Positions 15,856-22,773 of a DNA stretch of 25,188 bases are shown in pieces. This DNA is from Nitrospirota bacterium. Its GTDB lineage: Bacteria; Nitrospirota; JAOUDF01. Under the pieces are notes generated by a model, which had not been told where the DNA came from, made no database searches, and saw only the letters and a program-made list of their open reading frames with translations. Where the stretch lies: positions 1 to 25,188 of the forward strand of contig JAOUDF010000012.1 of assembly GCA_029859385.1 (NCBI GenBank), written 5' to 3'. How positions within the stretch are numbered: the first letter of the stretch is position 1; every line of letters starts with the position of its first letter. A program made the translations under genes and the position numbers.

Positions 15856-16946
15856 ACGTTGAACCTGAAATGCATACAGTCCCCATCCTGCACCACGTAG
15901 TCTTTCCCCTCGACGCGCAGCAACCCCTTCTCCTTGACGGTCGCCTCGCTGCCCAGCCGGTTGAAGTCCTCGTAGGAAATAACCTCAGCCCGGATAAATC
16001 CCCGCTCGAAGTCGGTGTGGATAACCCCGGCAGCCTGGGGGGCCTTCATCCCCTTGAGGATGGTCCAGGCTCGGACCTCTTTTTCTCCCACGGTAAAATA
16101 GGTGATGAGGCCCAACAGTTCGTAGCCCGCGCGGATCAGCTGGTCGAGGCCAGAATCTTTCAGCCCCAGCGATTCGAGGAACTCACCCCGCTCTTCCAGC
16201 GGGAGAGTGCTGATCTCCTCCTCTATCTTGCCGCAGACGATGATGACCTTCGCCCCTTCTTTTGCCGCTATCCGACGGACCGTCTCCACATGGGCATTAC
16301 CCGTAAGGACGTCGTCCTCGTTTACATTGGCCACATAGAGGACAGGCTTGTCGGTAAGCAGGTGCATCTCCTGCAGGACCTTTGCCTGCTCCGCGTTGGT
16401 CTCTATCCCCCGGATCGGCTCTCCCCGCTCGAGCCGGTCCTTGACCGACTTGACGAATGCCACCTCCTCCTGGAGTTTCTTGTCGCCGGACCTGGCCCCC
16501 TTCTCGGAGCGCTGGAGGCGCTTGTCTACCGTATCGAGGTCGGCCAGGGCCAGCTCGGCCTCGATGATCTCGATGTCCCGCTTCGGGTCGACGGAGCCCG
16601 ACACATGGACCACGTTGGGGTCTTCGAAGCAGCGGACGATATGGGCGATGGCGTCCACACTCCGGATATGCCCCAGGAACTTGTTCCCCAGCCCCTCGCC
16701 CTGCGACGCACCGGCTACAAGACCCGCGATATCGACAAACTCCATGGTGGTGGGGACCACCTTCTGGGGTTTGGCAATCTCGGTCAGCCGCCTCATGCGG
16801 GGATCGGGGATCTCCACTACCCCGACATTGGGGTCGATGGTGCAGAAAGGGTAATTGGCCGCCTGGGCGCCGGCCGATGTAAGCGCGTTGAAGATGGTGG
16901 ACTTGCCCACGTTGGGCAGTCCGACGATACCGCAATTGAAACCCAT
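15852..16946 (-). CDS. ychF: Ribosome-binding ATPase YchF (Obg family)
   Basis: 364 aa, the standard length. YchF is a universally conserved P-loop NTPase that prefers ATP, binds ribosomes and affects oxidative stress responses. Motifs: P-loop GLPNVGKS (9-16), switch I NYPFCTIDPN, DIAGLV with the DxxG motif, and NVNEDD in place of the GTP-specific NKxD, which explains the ATP preference. A coiled-coil insertion is followed by the C-terminal TGS domain (TILKGMKAPQAAGVIHTDFE). GAGGTAA precedes the ATG. It is the first gene of a minus-strand operon with the FeoA-like and histidine kinase genes. Confidence 0.97.
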   Translation of the reverse strand: MGFNCGIVGLPNVGKSTIFNALTSAGAQAANYPFCTIDPNVGVVEIPDPRMRRLTEIAKPQKVVPTTMEFVDIAGLVAGASQGEGLGNKFLGHIRSVDAIAHIVRCFEDPNVVHVSGSVDPKRDIEIIEAELALADLDTVDKRLQRSEKGARSGDKKLQEEVAFVKSVKDRLERGEPIRGIETNAEQAKVLQEMHLLTDKPVLYVANVNEDDVLTGNAHVETVRRIAAKEGAKVIIVCGKIEEEISTLPLEERGEFLESLGLKDSGLDQLIRAGYELLGLITYFTVGEKEVRAWTILKGMKAPQAAGVIHTDFERGFIRAEVISYEDFNRLGSEATVKEKGLLRVEGKDYVVQDGDCMHFRFNV

Positions 16947-16986
16947 TGGTTACCTCAAAAATGGTCAGTTCAGGAAAGTGTGCAAG

Positions 16987-17014
16987 GTTATCACAAACAC
17001 TTCGGCGCTGACAA
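16987..17014 (-). promoter_or_regulatory. Putative ychF promoter
   Basis: On the minus strand TTGTCA (17014-17009), a 16-nt spacer and GATAAC (16992-16987) with an extended TG element one base upstream. The predicted start is about 35 nt before the ychF ATG. Confidence 0.55.
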
Positions 17015-17051
17015 GGTATAGTGGAGTGAAAATTCAATGAATTATGAGGAC

Positions 17052-17080
17052 TTTACCGTCACCATGGACTGTGCTATAAC
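17052..17080 (+). promoter_or_regulatory. Putative promoter of the amidase gene
   Basis: TTTACC (17052-17057), 17 nt, then TATAAC (17075-17080) preceded by an extended TG (TGC). A start near 17087 would lie downstream of the ATG at 17037, which supports the GTG at 17142 as the true start codon. It is back to back with the ychF promoter. Confidence 0.55.
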
Positions 17081-17141
17081 TGTCCGGCCGGTTTACTCTC
17101 TTGACGCATACGGCGATCTGTTACCACTAAACCAGGGTATC

Positions 17142-19178
17142 GTGGCACTTAGAACAGTCACATTTCTTCTGACCGTCCTCCTCCTCTCCTCCTGTGCCCG
17201 GTTTCCGCTGCTCAAGGTATTCAAACCATCAGCCCCCGCTCCTCCGGCACCGTCAAAGCTTGATATTGCCAAGCTTGACACCAGCCCTCTTGTTGGCAGA
17301 AAGATCGTCCTCGATCCCGGTCATGGCGGCAGGTACTCGGGCGCCGTGGGTCAGCAGGGGGTGCGGGAGTCGGACGTCAATCTCTGGGTAGGGCTCTATC
17401 TGTGGGGGCTTTTGAATCAGGCCGGAGCGGAGGCGGTCCTTACCCGCACAACCGATGTAGATATGGGGCCGACGAAAAACGGTGAACTGAAGGACGACCT
17501 TCAACCCAGAGTCGATAAAAGCAACAACATGGATGCCGACCTGTTCCTCTCCGTGCATCACAACTCCAACCATAACGAAGGGGTAAACCAGACCGAGGTT
17601 TATTACAAGATGTCGGACAAGGGCCCGTCTCTTGATGTCGCCCGGGCCATCGGCCGTCGCATGGATGAAGGGCTGGCGCTGGGCAGCGGCAAGGTGCTGC
17701 CCGGAAATTATTACGTTTTGCGAAACAATAACTCACCGTCGGTGCTGGGTGAGGCGTCGTATCTTTCCAACGGCGACAACGAACGTCAGTTGGCGTTTCA
17801 TGCCACGTTGAGAAAGGAGGCCGAGGCCTATTTCATGGGTATCCTCGATTACTTTGCCTCCGGTGTCCCGACGGTCTGCGGCATGACGGTTGTCGAAGAC
17901 CTGCAAAATCCCGCCAAACCTACGCTCTTTGCCAGCCTGCAGGACGGCCTCGGCGGGGGGATTGACCCCGCGACCATATCCCTGACAGTGGACGGTAAAA
18001 CGGTCTCCCCTGCCTTCGACTCGGCATCAGGGGCACTTTCCTGGCAGTCTGCCAAACCTCTCACCAATGGCCGGCACACCTTTACGCTCTCGGCGAAAAA
18101 CAGGAAGGGTAACAGCACCCGCACGACCTCGGTTTCGGCGGATATATCCCTCCCTCCTGCGCGGGTCGAAGGAGTCGCGACCCCCAGTGCCTTGCCGCCG
18201 GACAACATATCTCTGGCTCGCATTACCGCACGGCTTGTCGACGCCAACAACAACATCGTGCTGGACGGTACGCCGGTCGATTTTGCCTCAACCAACGGCA
18301 CGCTTGTGGCAACGAGTGCCGCGACCGTAAACGGCGAAGCAACGACCTATCTGCAGGCTCCCGGCGTTGAAGGCAGGGCCGATGTGACCGCAACGGCCGG
18401 AGAGGCCTCTACCACCATCTCTATCGACTTCCGTCCGCTGCGGGAATCGCTGATACAGCTCAGGGTGACCGACCAGAAGGGACAACCACTGCCAAAGGCG
18501 ACACTGACTCTCGAAGACAACACTGTTTCCGTCTCGGACAGCGACGGACGTATCCTCGCGGAAACCACCATCGCCGGCGAGCATACCTTCTCTCTTCAGA
18601 GAAAGGGGTACCAGTTCCGTCAAGTACTGGCAACCATTGAGGAAGGGAGGAGCTTCATAAGCGAAGTAGCGATGACTCCCGAAGAAGGAGGATTACTGCT
18701 TGGCAAGATAATAGCCCTCGATCCCGAGGTGTTGGAAGGGAGCGGCGAGGCCGAGGGGAATGCCGCCAACTACCGGACAGCGCTCTTTCTGAGGGAACGG
18801 CTGGAGCAGGCAGGTGTGACGGTGGTCATGAGCAGGAACGGAGAGCCCTCGGTTTCGGTGGACCGGATGGCCAGGGTGAACGCGACCGAGGCGGAACTGC
18901 TTGTATCCATCGGTCACCGCAAGGCGGAGCCATCGGTGGAGTACTATCACCTGAGCAATATCGGCAAGCGTTTTGCCGCGATTGCCGGAAGGCAGATCCG
19001 CGGTGCCATGTCGCTCAAGCCCTCGGTCCGGGAGACCGATGCCTTTGCGGTGGTGCACAGCCGGATGCCCGCGGTGCTTTCCAATTTTTCACGGGTCGAG
19101 AAGAAACATGAAAACGATTCCTCCAGAAGAGAGGCCGACGCGCTCTACAAGGCCCTGCTGGAGTATTTTACGCCGTAA
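17142..19178 (+). CDS. Lipoprotein N-acetylmuramoyl-L-alanine amidase with a second, degenerate amidase domain
   Basis: 678 aa from the GTG at 17142. This start gives a textbook lipoprotein signal (VALRTVTFLL to LSSC, Cys18), whereas the ATG at 17037 would add 35 non-conserved residues and lies before the likely transcription start. Residues 52-238 are an Amidase_3 domain that cleaves the amide between MurNAc and the stem peptide. Its zinc and catalytic residues are present: His61 (DPGHGG), Glu76 (RESDVN), His139/140 (SVHHNSN) and Glu204 (LGEASYLSN). Next come a beta domain (about 250-335), a Big_1/invasin-like Ig domain (about 355-430) and a carboxypeptidase-regulatory-like fold (about 436-512). 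Residues 520-676 repeat the amidase fold but have lost most active-site residues. It stands alone, divergent from ychF. Confidence 0.92.
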   Translation: MALRTVTFLLTVLLLSSCARFPLLKVFKPSAPAPPAPSKLDIAKLDTSPLVGRKIVLDPGHGGRYSGAVGQQGVRESDVNLWVGLYLWGLLNQAGAEAVLTRTTDVDMGPTKNGELKDDLQPRVDKSNNMDADLFLSVHHNSNHNEGVNQTEVYYKMSDKGPSLDVARAIGRRMDEGLALGSGKVLPGNYYVLRNNNSPSVLGEASYLSNGDNERQLAFHATLRKEAEAYFMGILDYFASGVPTVCGMTVVEDLQNPAKPTLFASLQDGLGGGIDPATISLTVDGKTVSPAFDSASGALSWQSAKPLTNGRHTFTLSAKNRKGNSTRTTSVSADISLPPARVEGVATPSALPPDNISLARITARLVDANNNIVLDGTPVDFASTNGTLVATSAATVNGEATTYLQAPGVEGRADVTATAGEASTTISIDFRPLRESLIQLRVTDQKGQPLPKATLTLEDNTVSVSDSDGRILAETTIAGEHTFSLQRKGYQFRQVLATIEEGRSFISEVAMTPEEGGLLLGKIIALDPEVLEGSGEAEGNAANYRTALFLRERLEQAGVTVVMSRNGEPSVSVDRMARVNATEAELLVSIGHRKAEPSVEYYHLSNIGKRFAAIAGRQIRGAMSLKPSVRETDAFAVVHSRMPAVLSNFSRVEKKHENDSSRREADALYKALLEYFTP

Positions 19179-19215
19179 TCTGTCCGCGACACTGGTGATA
19201 TTCCTGCGAATTGTC

Positions 19216-19241
19216 TTGACTCGAAAAAAATATTCTGTAAT
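19216..19241 (+). promoter_or_regulatory. Possible promoter upstream of the riboswitch
   Basis: TTGACT (19216-19221) and TGTAAT (19236-19241, 5/6 to TATAAT) lie in an AT-rich stretch just before the aptamer. The 14-nt spacer is short, and TTGTCT at 19211 would give 19 nt, so the exact -35 is uncertain. The start would fall about 20 nt before the aptamer. Confidence 0.4.
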
Positions 19242-19261
19242 GTTTCCTGCATAGTACAACC

Positions 19262-19380
19262 CTTTGTAAGGGGGAGTAGTAGCCCGCAAATAGCGGGTGT
19301 GAGGAGTCGTCAAGACGGCCGGCTGATTGCCTGCCCGGTTCCTCTGGTTCCTGTTCGGAGCATACGAGACCTTTACCCGA
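19262..19380 (+). promoter_or_regulatory. yybP-ykoY family (manganese) riboswitch aptamer
   Basis: The two hallmark loops of this class are present: GGGGAGTAG (19271-19279) and CATACGAGACC (19361-19371). Between them lie a CCCGC/GCGGG hairpin (19283-19297) and GTCGTCAAGAC (19306-19316), also typical. P1 forms from GTAAGGG (19266-19272) with CCTTTAC (19370-19376), including one G-U pair. In characterised members Mn2+ binds between the two loops. The P1 3' strand is also the 5' arm of the terminator that follows, so ligand binding should prevent termination and switch the operon on. Downstream are UPF0182, NYN and TerC genes; TerC/Alx is a known target family. The class is assigned by motif recognition; no covariance search was run. 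Confidence 0.9.
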
Positions 19381-19418
19381 TGATATCCTTAGTGATATTC
19401 GGGTAAAGGTTTTTTTTT
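19369..19418 (+). terminator. Intrinsic terminator of the riboswitch expression platform
   Basis: ACCTTTACCCGA (19369-19380) pairs perfectly with TCGGGTAAAGGT (19399-19410). An inner 5-bp stem (ATATC/GATAT) adds to it, and nine T residues follow (19410-19418). The 5' arm shares 19370-19376 with aptamer P1, so the two structures exclude each other. The downstream start codon is 43 nt further on. Confidence 0.9.
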
Positions 19419-19460
19419 GCGCGAAAACAAGCAGATGTGCTTATTAAAAAGGATAACCGC

Positions 19461-21056
19461 ATGAAACACGGTAACTTGCTCAACATCATACTTCTTGCCC
19501 TGTTTTTTGTCCTCCTCCCCTTTGGCGGGCAAACGCTTAACCTTTATATCGACTGGCTCTGGTTCGGCGAAGTGGGCCAGCGGGAGGTGTTTCTTACAAT
19601 ACTGGGAAGCAAACTCAAGGTGGGTTTCATCATAGGGTTGGCGTCGTTTCTTGTCATTTACCTCAACCTACTGGTCGCGCTCCGTTACAAATCAACACAG
19701 CAACGCCCCCTCTCCCTGAACCTGGCGGGTATCCCCCAACTGGAACGGTTTATCCCGAAGATCGGGCTCATCGGCGCGGGGCTGGCTCTGTTCCTCTCTT
19801 TCAGCTACGGTGCGTGGGCTGCGTCGAACTGGCAGAACACCCTTTTCTTTTTTAACGGCGCCCCCTTTGGCCAGGCCGACCCGCTCTTTAACAAAGACCT
19901 CAGTTATTACGTGTTTCGGCTACCTTTCCTTCTCGACATGCAGGGCTGGCTCTTTACCACCTTTGGGTTGGCCTCGGCCCTGCTGTTGCCGGTCTACTTC
20001 CTGCGCGGCGGCATAGTCGTTTCCCCCGGCGGTTTTTTCATGGACCGCGCGCCCAAGGTGCACATCAGCGTAATGGCCGGACTTTTGCTTCTGCTTAAGG
20101 CCTTCGACTACCTGTTGCAGCAGTACCTGCTGCTCCTCTCCCAGCGGGGGGTGGTCTTCGGCGCCACATACGCCGACATCCACGCCAAGCTCCCGGCGCT
20201 TCAGGTAATGGGCGTAGTGGCAGCCGTCGCGGGCATCTTCCTGATCGCCGTCGCGTTTCGGCAGGGGTGGAAAGCCCAGGCCGGGGCGGTTATCGTAGTA
20301 GTGGCGGGGCACGTGCTGGGGTTGTCGATCTTCCCGGGGCTTCTCCACAAGCTTCGGGTAGTACCCAACGAGATCGCTGCCGAACGGCCCTATATTCAAC
20401 ACAACATCAACAGCACCCGCTTCGCCTACGGACTTGACGGTATAGAGGTGAGAGACTTCCCGGCGGAGGAAAACCTTACGCGGGCCGAAGTAAACCGCAA
20501 CAGTCTGACCGTCAAGAACATAAGGCTGTGGGACCACCGGCCGCTGCTTACCACCTTCAAGCAGCTTCAGCAGATACGCACCTACTACGACTTTACCGAC
20601 GTGGACAACGACCGCTATATGATCGACGGCGAATACCGCCAGTTGATGCTCTCTCCGCGCGAGATGTCGTACTCGGGCCTCAAGGGAGCCAACTGGATAA
20701 ATGAGCACCTTACCTACACCCACGGCTACGGCGTGGCGGTTGGGCCGGTGAACCGCATATCGAAGGAGGGGCTGCCGGAGTTCTTCGTGAAAGACATCCC
20801 GCCGTCTTCCACGGTGGAGGGGTTGAAGGTGACCCGGCCGGAGGTTTATTACGGCGAAAATCCCAACGATTACGTCTTTGTGAAGACAAGGCTCAGGAGT
20901 TCGATTACCCCTCCGGCGACAAGAACGTCTACACCACCTACTCCGGCACGGGAGGCATCCCCGTGGGCGGTTTGCTCAACAAGTTGGCCTTCGCAGCCCG
21001 TTTCGGCACGCTCAAGATACTGCTTTCCGAGGATATCACCGCCGAGTCACGGATAA
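19461..21056 (+). CDS. UPF0182 family membrane protein, N-terminal part (frameshifted gene)
   Basis: The ATG at 19461 has AAGGA 7 nt upstream and is preferred over a GTG at 19437 close to the terminator. About seven membrane helices lie in the first 310 residues (the first starts at residue 5). The conserved UPF0182 periplasmic domain follows, with RPYIQHNINSTRFAYGLDGI, NIRLWDHRPLL, and TYYDFTDVDNDRY. Family-like sequence runs to codon ~476 (NDYVFVKT, near 20890). The remaining residues of this frame are Ser/Thr/Pro-rich noise, because the conserved sequence continues one base back in the frame of the next entry. The whole gene would encode about 912 aa, normal for UPF0182. The function of the family is unknown. 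It is the first gene behind the riboswitch. Confidence 0.9.
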   Translation: MKHGNLLNIILLALFFVLLPFGGQTLNLYIDWLWFGEVGQREVFLTILGSKLKVGFIIGLASFLVIYLNLLVALRYKSTQQRPLSLNLAGIPQLERFIPKIGLIGAGLALFLSFSYGAWAASNWQNTLFFFNGAPFGQADPLFNKDLSYYVFRLPFLLDMQGWLFTTFGLASALLLPVYFLRGGIVVSPGGFFMDRAPKVHISVMAGLLLLLKAFDYLLQQYLLLLSQRGVVFGATYADIHAKLPALQVMGVVAAVAGIFLIAVAFRQGWKAQAGAVIVVVAGHVLGLSIFPGLLHKLRVVPNEIAAERPYIQHNINSTRFAYGLDGIEVRDFPAEENLTRAEVNRNSLTVKNIRLWDHRPLLTTFKQLQQIRTYYDFTDVDNDRYMIDGEYRQLMLSPREMSYSGLKGANWINEHLTYTHGYGVAVGPVNRISKEGLPEFFVKDIPPSSTVEGLKVTRPEVYYGENPNDYVFVKTRLRSSITPPATRTSTPPTPAREASPWAVCSTSWPSQPVSARSRYCFPRISPPSHG

Positions 21057-22198
21057 TGATCTATCGCGACATCCTCGACAGGGCCGCCAAGGTGGCACCC
21101 TATCTGCGTTTCGACCAGGACCCCTACATGGTTATCTCCGAGGGCAGGCTCTTCTGGATGGTGGATGGCTACACCACGACCAATATGGTTCCCTATTCGC
21201 AGCCGATAAGGGGCCTGGGCAACTATATCCGCAACTCCGTAAAGGTGGTGGTCGACGCCTACAACGGGAGCATGGAGTTTTACATAAACGACCCGTCCGA
21301 CCCGCTGATCAGGGCCTACGCTGCCCTGTTCCCCAAGCTGTATAAGCCGCTTGACCTGATGCCCGCGGACCTGAGGAGCCACCTTCGCTATCCCCAGGAC
21401 CTTTTTACTATGCAAGCGAAGATGTACACCGTCTACCACATGACCGACCCGCAGATATTCTATAACAAGGAAGACCTCTGGGCCGTACCCAAAAAGAACC
21501 TCGGGCAGGGCGAGGCTGACATGGAGCCGTATTACACGGTTATGAAGCTGCCAGGAGCAAAAGGATCGGAGGTGGGCGGATCAAAAGAGGAGTTCCTGTT
21601 AACCCTGCCCTTTACTCCCTCGAAGCGCGACAACATGGCAGCGCTTATGGCCGCCCGTTCAGATGGATCGGATTACGGCAAGATCGTGGTCTACACTATG
21701 CCCAAGCAGAAGTTGGTTTACGGTCCGCGCCAGATCGACGCACGGATCGACCAGAACGCCGAGATTTCAGAGCAGCTGACCCTCTGGGGCCAGCGTGGTT
21801 CAACGGTCATCCGAGGCAGCCTCCTGGCGATCCCTATTGAAGGCTCCCTTCTTTATGTTGAGCCCCTCTATCTGGCTGCCGAAGCCGGGTCGTTGCCGGA
21901 ATTGCGGCGGGTTGTGGTCTCTTACGGAAATCAGATGGTTATGGAAGAGACCCTTGAAAAGGCCCTGGAGACGTTGTTTGGCGGCGGCACCGGTATCAAA
22001 ACCGACGCGTCCCCGCAGGCGGCCAGAGCCCCTGTTGACGCTGGCAGGACCGTGGCCGAACTGGCAAAACTGGCGCAGGAACACTACACCAGGGCCGTGG
22101 AGGCGCAAAGGCAGGGGAACTGGGCCAGGTACGGCGAGGAGTTGAAGCAGCTGGAGCAGTTGCTCAAACGGATGACGACAAACCGCAAAGAGATGTAA
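20891..22198 (+). CDS. UPF0182 family protein, C-terminal part (same gene, after the frameshift)
   Basis: From 20891 this frame reads AQEFDYPSGDKNVYTTY, the direct continuation of the UPF0182 domain left by the previous entry. The first start codon available alone is GTG at 20963, without a good ribosome site, so independent expression is unlikely. It includes the conserved FRLFW-like core (SEGRLFWMVDGYTTTNMVPY), ALFPKLYKPLDLMP, and a C-terminal helix ending ELKQLEQLLKRM. One additional A in the AA run near 20888-20890 would restore ACA AAG GCT CAG GAG, so a one-base deletion or a sequencing error is the simplest cause. The stop is 1 nt before the ATG of the NYN gene. Confidence 0.88.
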   Translation, partial: AQEFDYPSGDKNVYTTYSGTGGIPVGGLLNKLAFAARFGTLKILLSEDITAESRIMIYRDILDRAAKVAPYLRFDQDPYMVISEGRLFWMVDGYTTTNMVPYSQPIRGLGNYIRNSVKVVVDAYNGSMEFYINDPSDPLIRAYAALFPKLYKPLDLMPADLRSHLRYPQDLFTMQAKMYTVYHMTDPQIFYNKEDLWAVPKKNLGQGEADMEPYYTVMKLPGAKGSEVGGSKEEFLLTLPFTPSKRDNMAALMAARSDGSDYGKIVVYTMPKQKLVYGPRQIDARIDQNAEISEQLTLWGQRGSTVIRGSLLAIPIEGSLLYVEPLYLAAEAGSLPELRRVVVSYGNQMVMEETLEKALETLFGGGTGIKTDASPQAARAPVDAGRTVAELAKLAQEHYTRAVEAQRQGNWARYGEELKQLEQLLKRMTTNRKEM

Positions 22199-22199
22199 G

Positions 22200-22736
22200 A
22201 TGAAACGAAGCATCATCTTCTGGGACTTCAGCAATTTTCAGATAACCCTCTCCAGACTGCTGAACCGGCCTTTTGCCGAGATAGCGAGCAGCTTTGACTA
22301 CGCGGCCTTTGCCCGGGCGATTCAGAGCGAGCATGACCTTATAAAGATATACTTTGCCTGTTCACACGGGTACAACGAGAACGAACTCGCGGCCTTTTAC
22401 CGGTCTATGGACTACCATCCGTTCTTCTATGTCAGGATTTTCGACCGTCCGATGAACAAGACGATCGAGAAGCAGGTCGATGTCTACCTTGCGACGCAAA
22501 TGGTCGCCCTTGCATATGAAAATGTATACGACATCGCATTTCTGGTAAGCGGAGACGAAGATTTTGTCCCGGCGATCGAAGTTGTCCACCAGAAAGGCAA
22601 AATCGTTGTGGCAGTTGCCGCGGAAACAGCCATGAGCAGGCTCCTGAAAAGAAGGGCCGACCGTTTCATCTTGATCGATGACCCAAAGACATACCTGCAT
22701 AAGCCTTACTATTATGAGAACTTTCTTAAATCTTAG
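22200..22736 (+). CDS. NYN domain (PIN-like, LabA/DUF88) putative nuclease
   Basis: 178 aa. The start is 1 nt after the UPF0182 stop, so it is translationally coupled. The NYN fold belongs to the PIN-like RNase group, which binds Mg2+ or Mn2+ through clustered acidic residues. Visible motifs are WDFSNFQ (Asp9, Asn12), KQVDVYLATQM (Asp94) and LVSGDEDFVPAI (Asp119, Asp121). In most family members the second motif ends in Asp where this protein has Gln100, so one acidic ligand is missing and activity may be altered. It is the middle gene of the riboswitch-controlled cluster. A role in RNA decay during metal stress is a guess. Confidence 0.88.
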   Translation: MKRSIIFWDFSNFQITLSRLLNRPFAEIASSFDYAAFARAIQSEHDLIKIYFACSHGYNENELAAFYRSMDYHPFFYVRIFDRPMNKTIEKQVDVYLATQMVALAYENVYDIAFLVSGDEDFVPAIEVVHQKGKIVVAVAAETAMSRLLKRRADRFILIDDPKTYLHKPYYYENFLKS

Positions 22737-22773
22737 CCGGCGGACCAGGTTGTCTGCCTGAGGTAAAACAATC

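Noticed and set aside
15798..17021. 407-codon plus-strand open frame
   Set aside because: It is antisense to ychF, whose family identity is certain; the antisense product shows no domain.
17037..17141. ATG at 17037 as start of the amidase, with GGAG 10 nt upstream
   Set aside because: It would place 35 residues before a perfect lipoprotein signal peptide and lies upstream of the predicted transcription start; the GTG at 17142 fits better, although its spacing to AGGG is short.
20880..20900. Programmed -1 frameshifting in the UPF0182 gene
   Set aside because: No X-XXY-YYZ slippery heptamer or obvious downstream pseudoknot; UPF0182 homologues are, as far as I know, read in one frame. A one-base indel is simpler.
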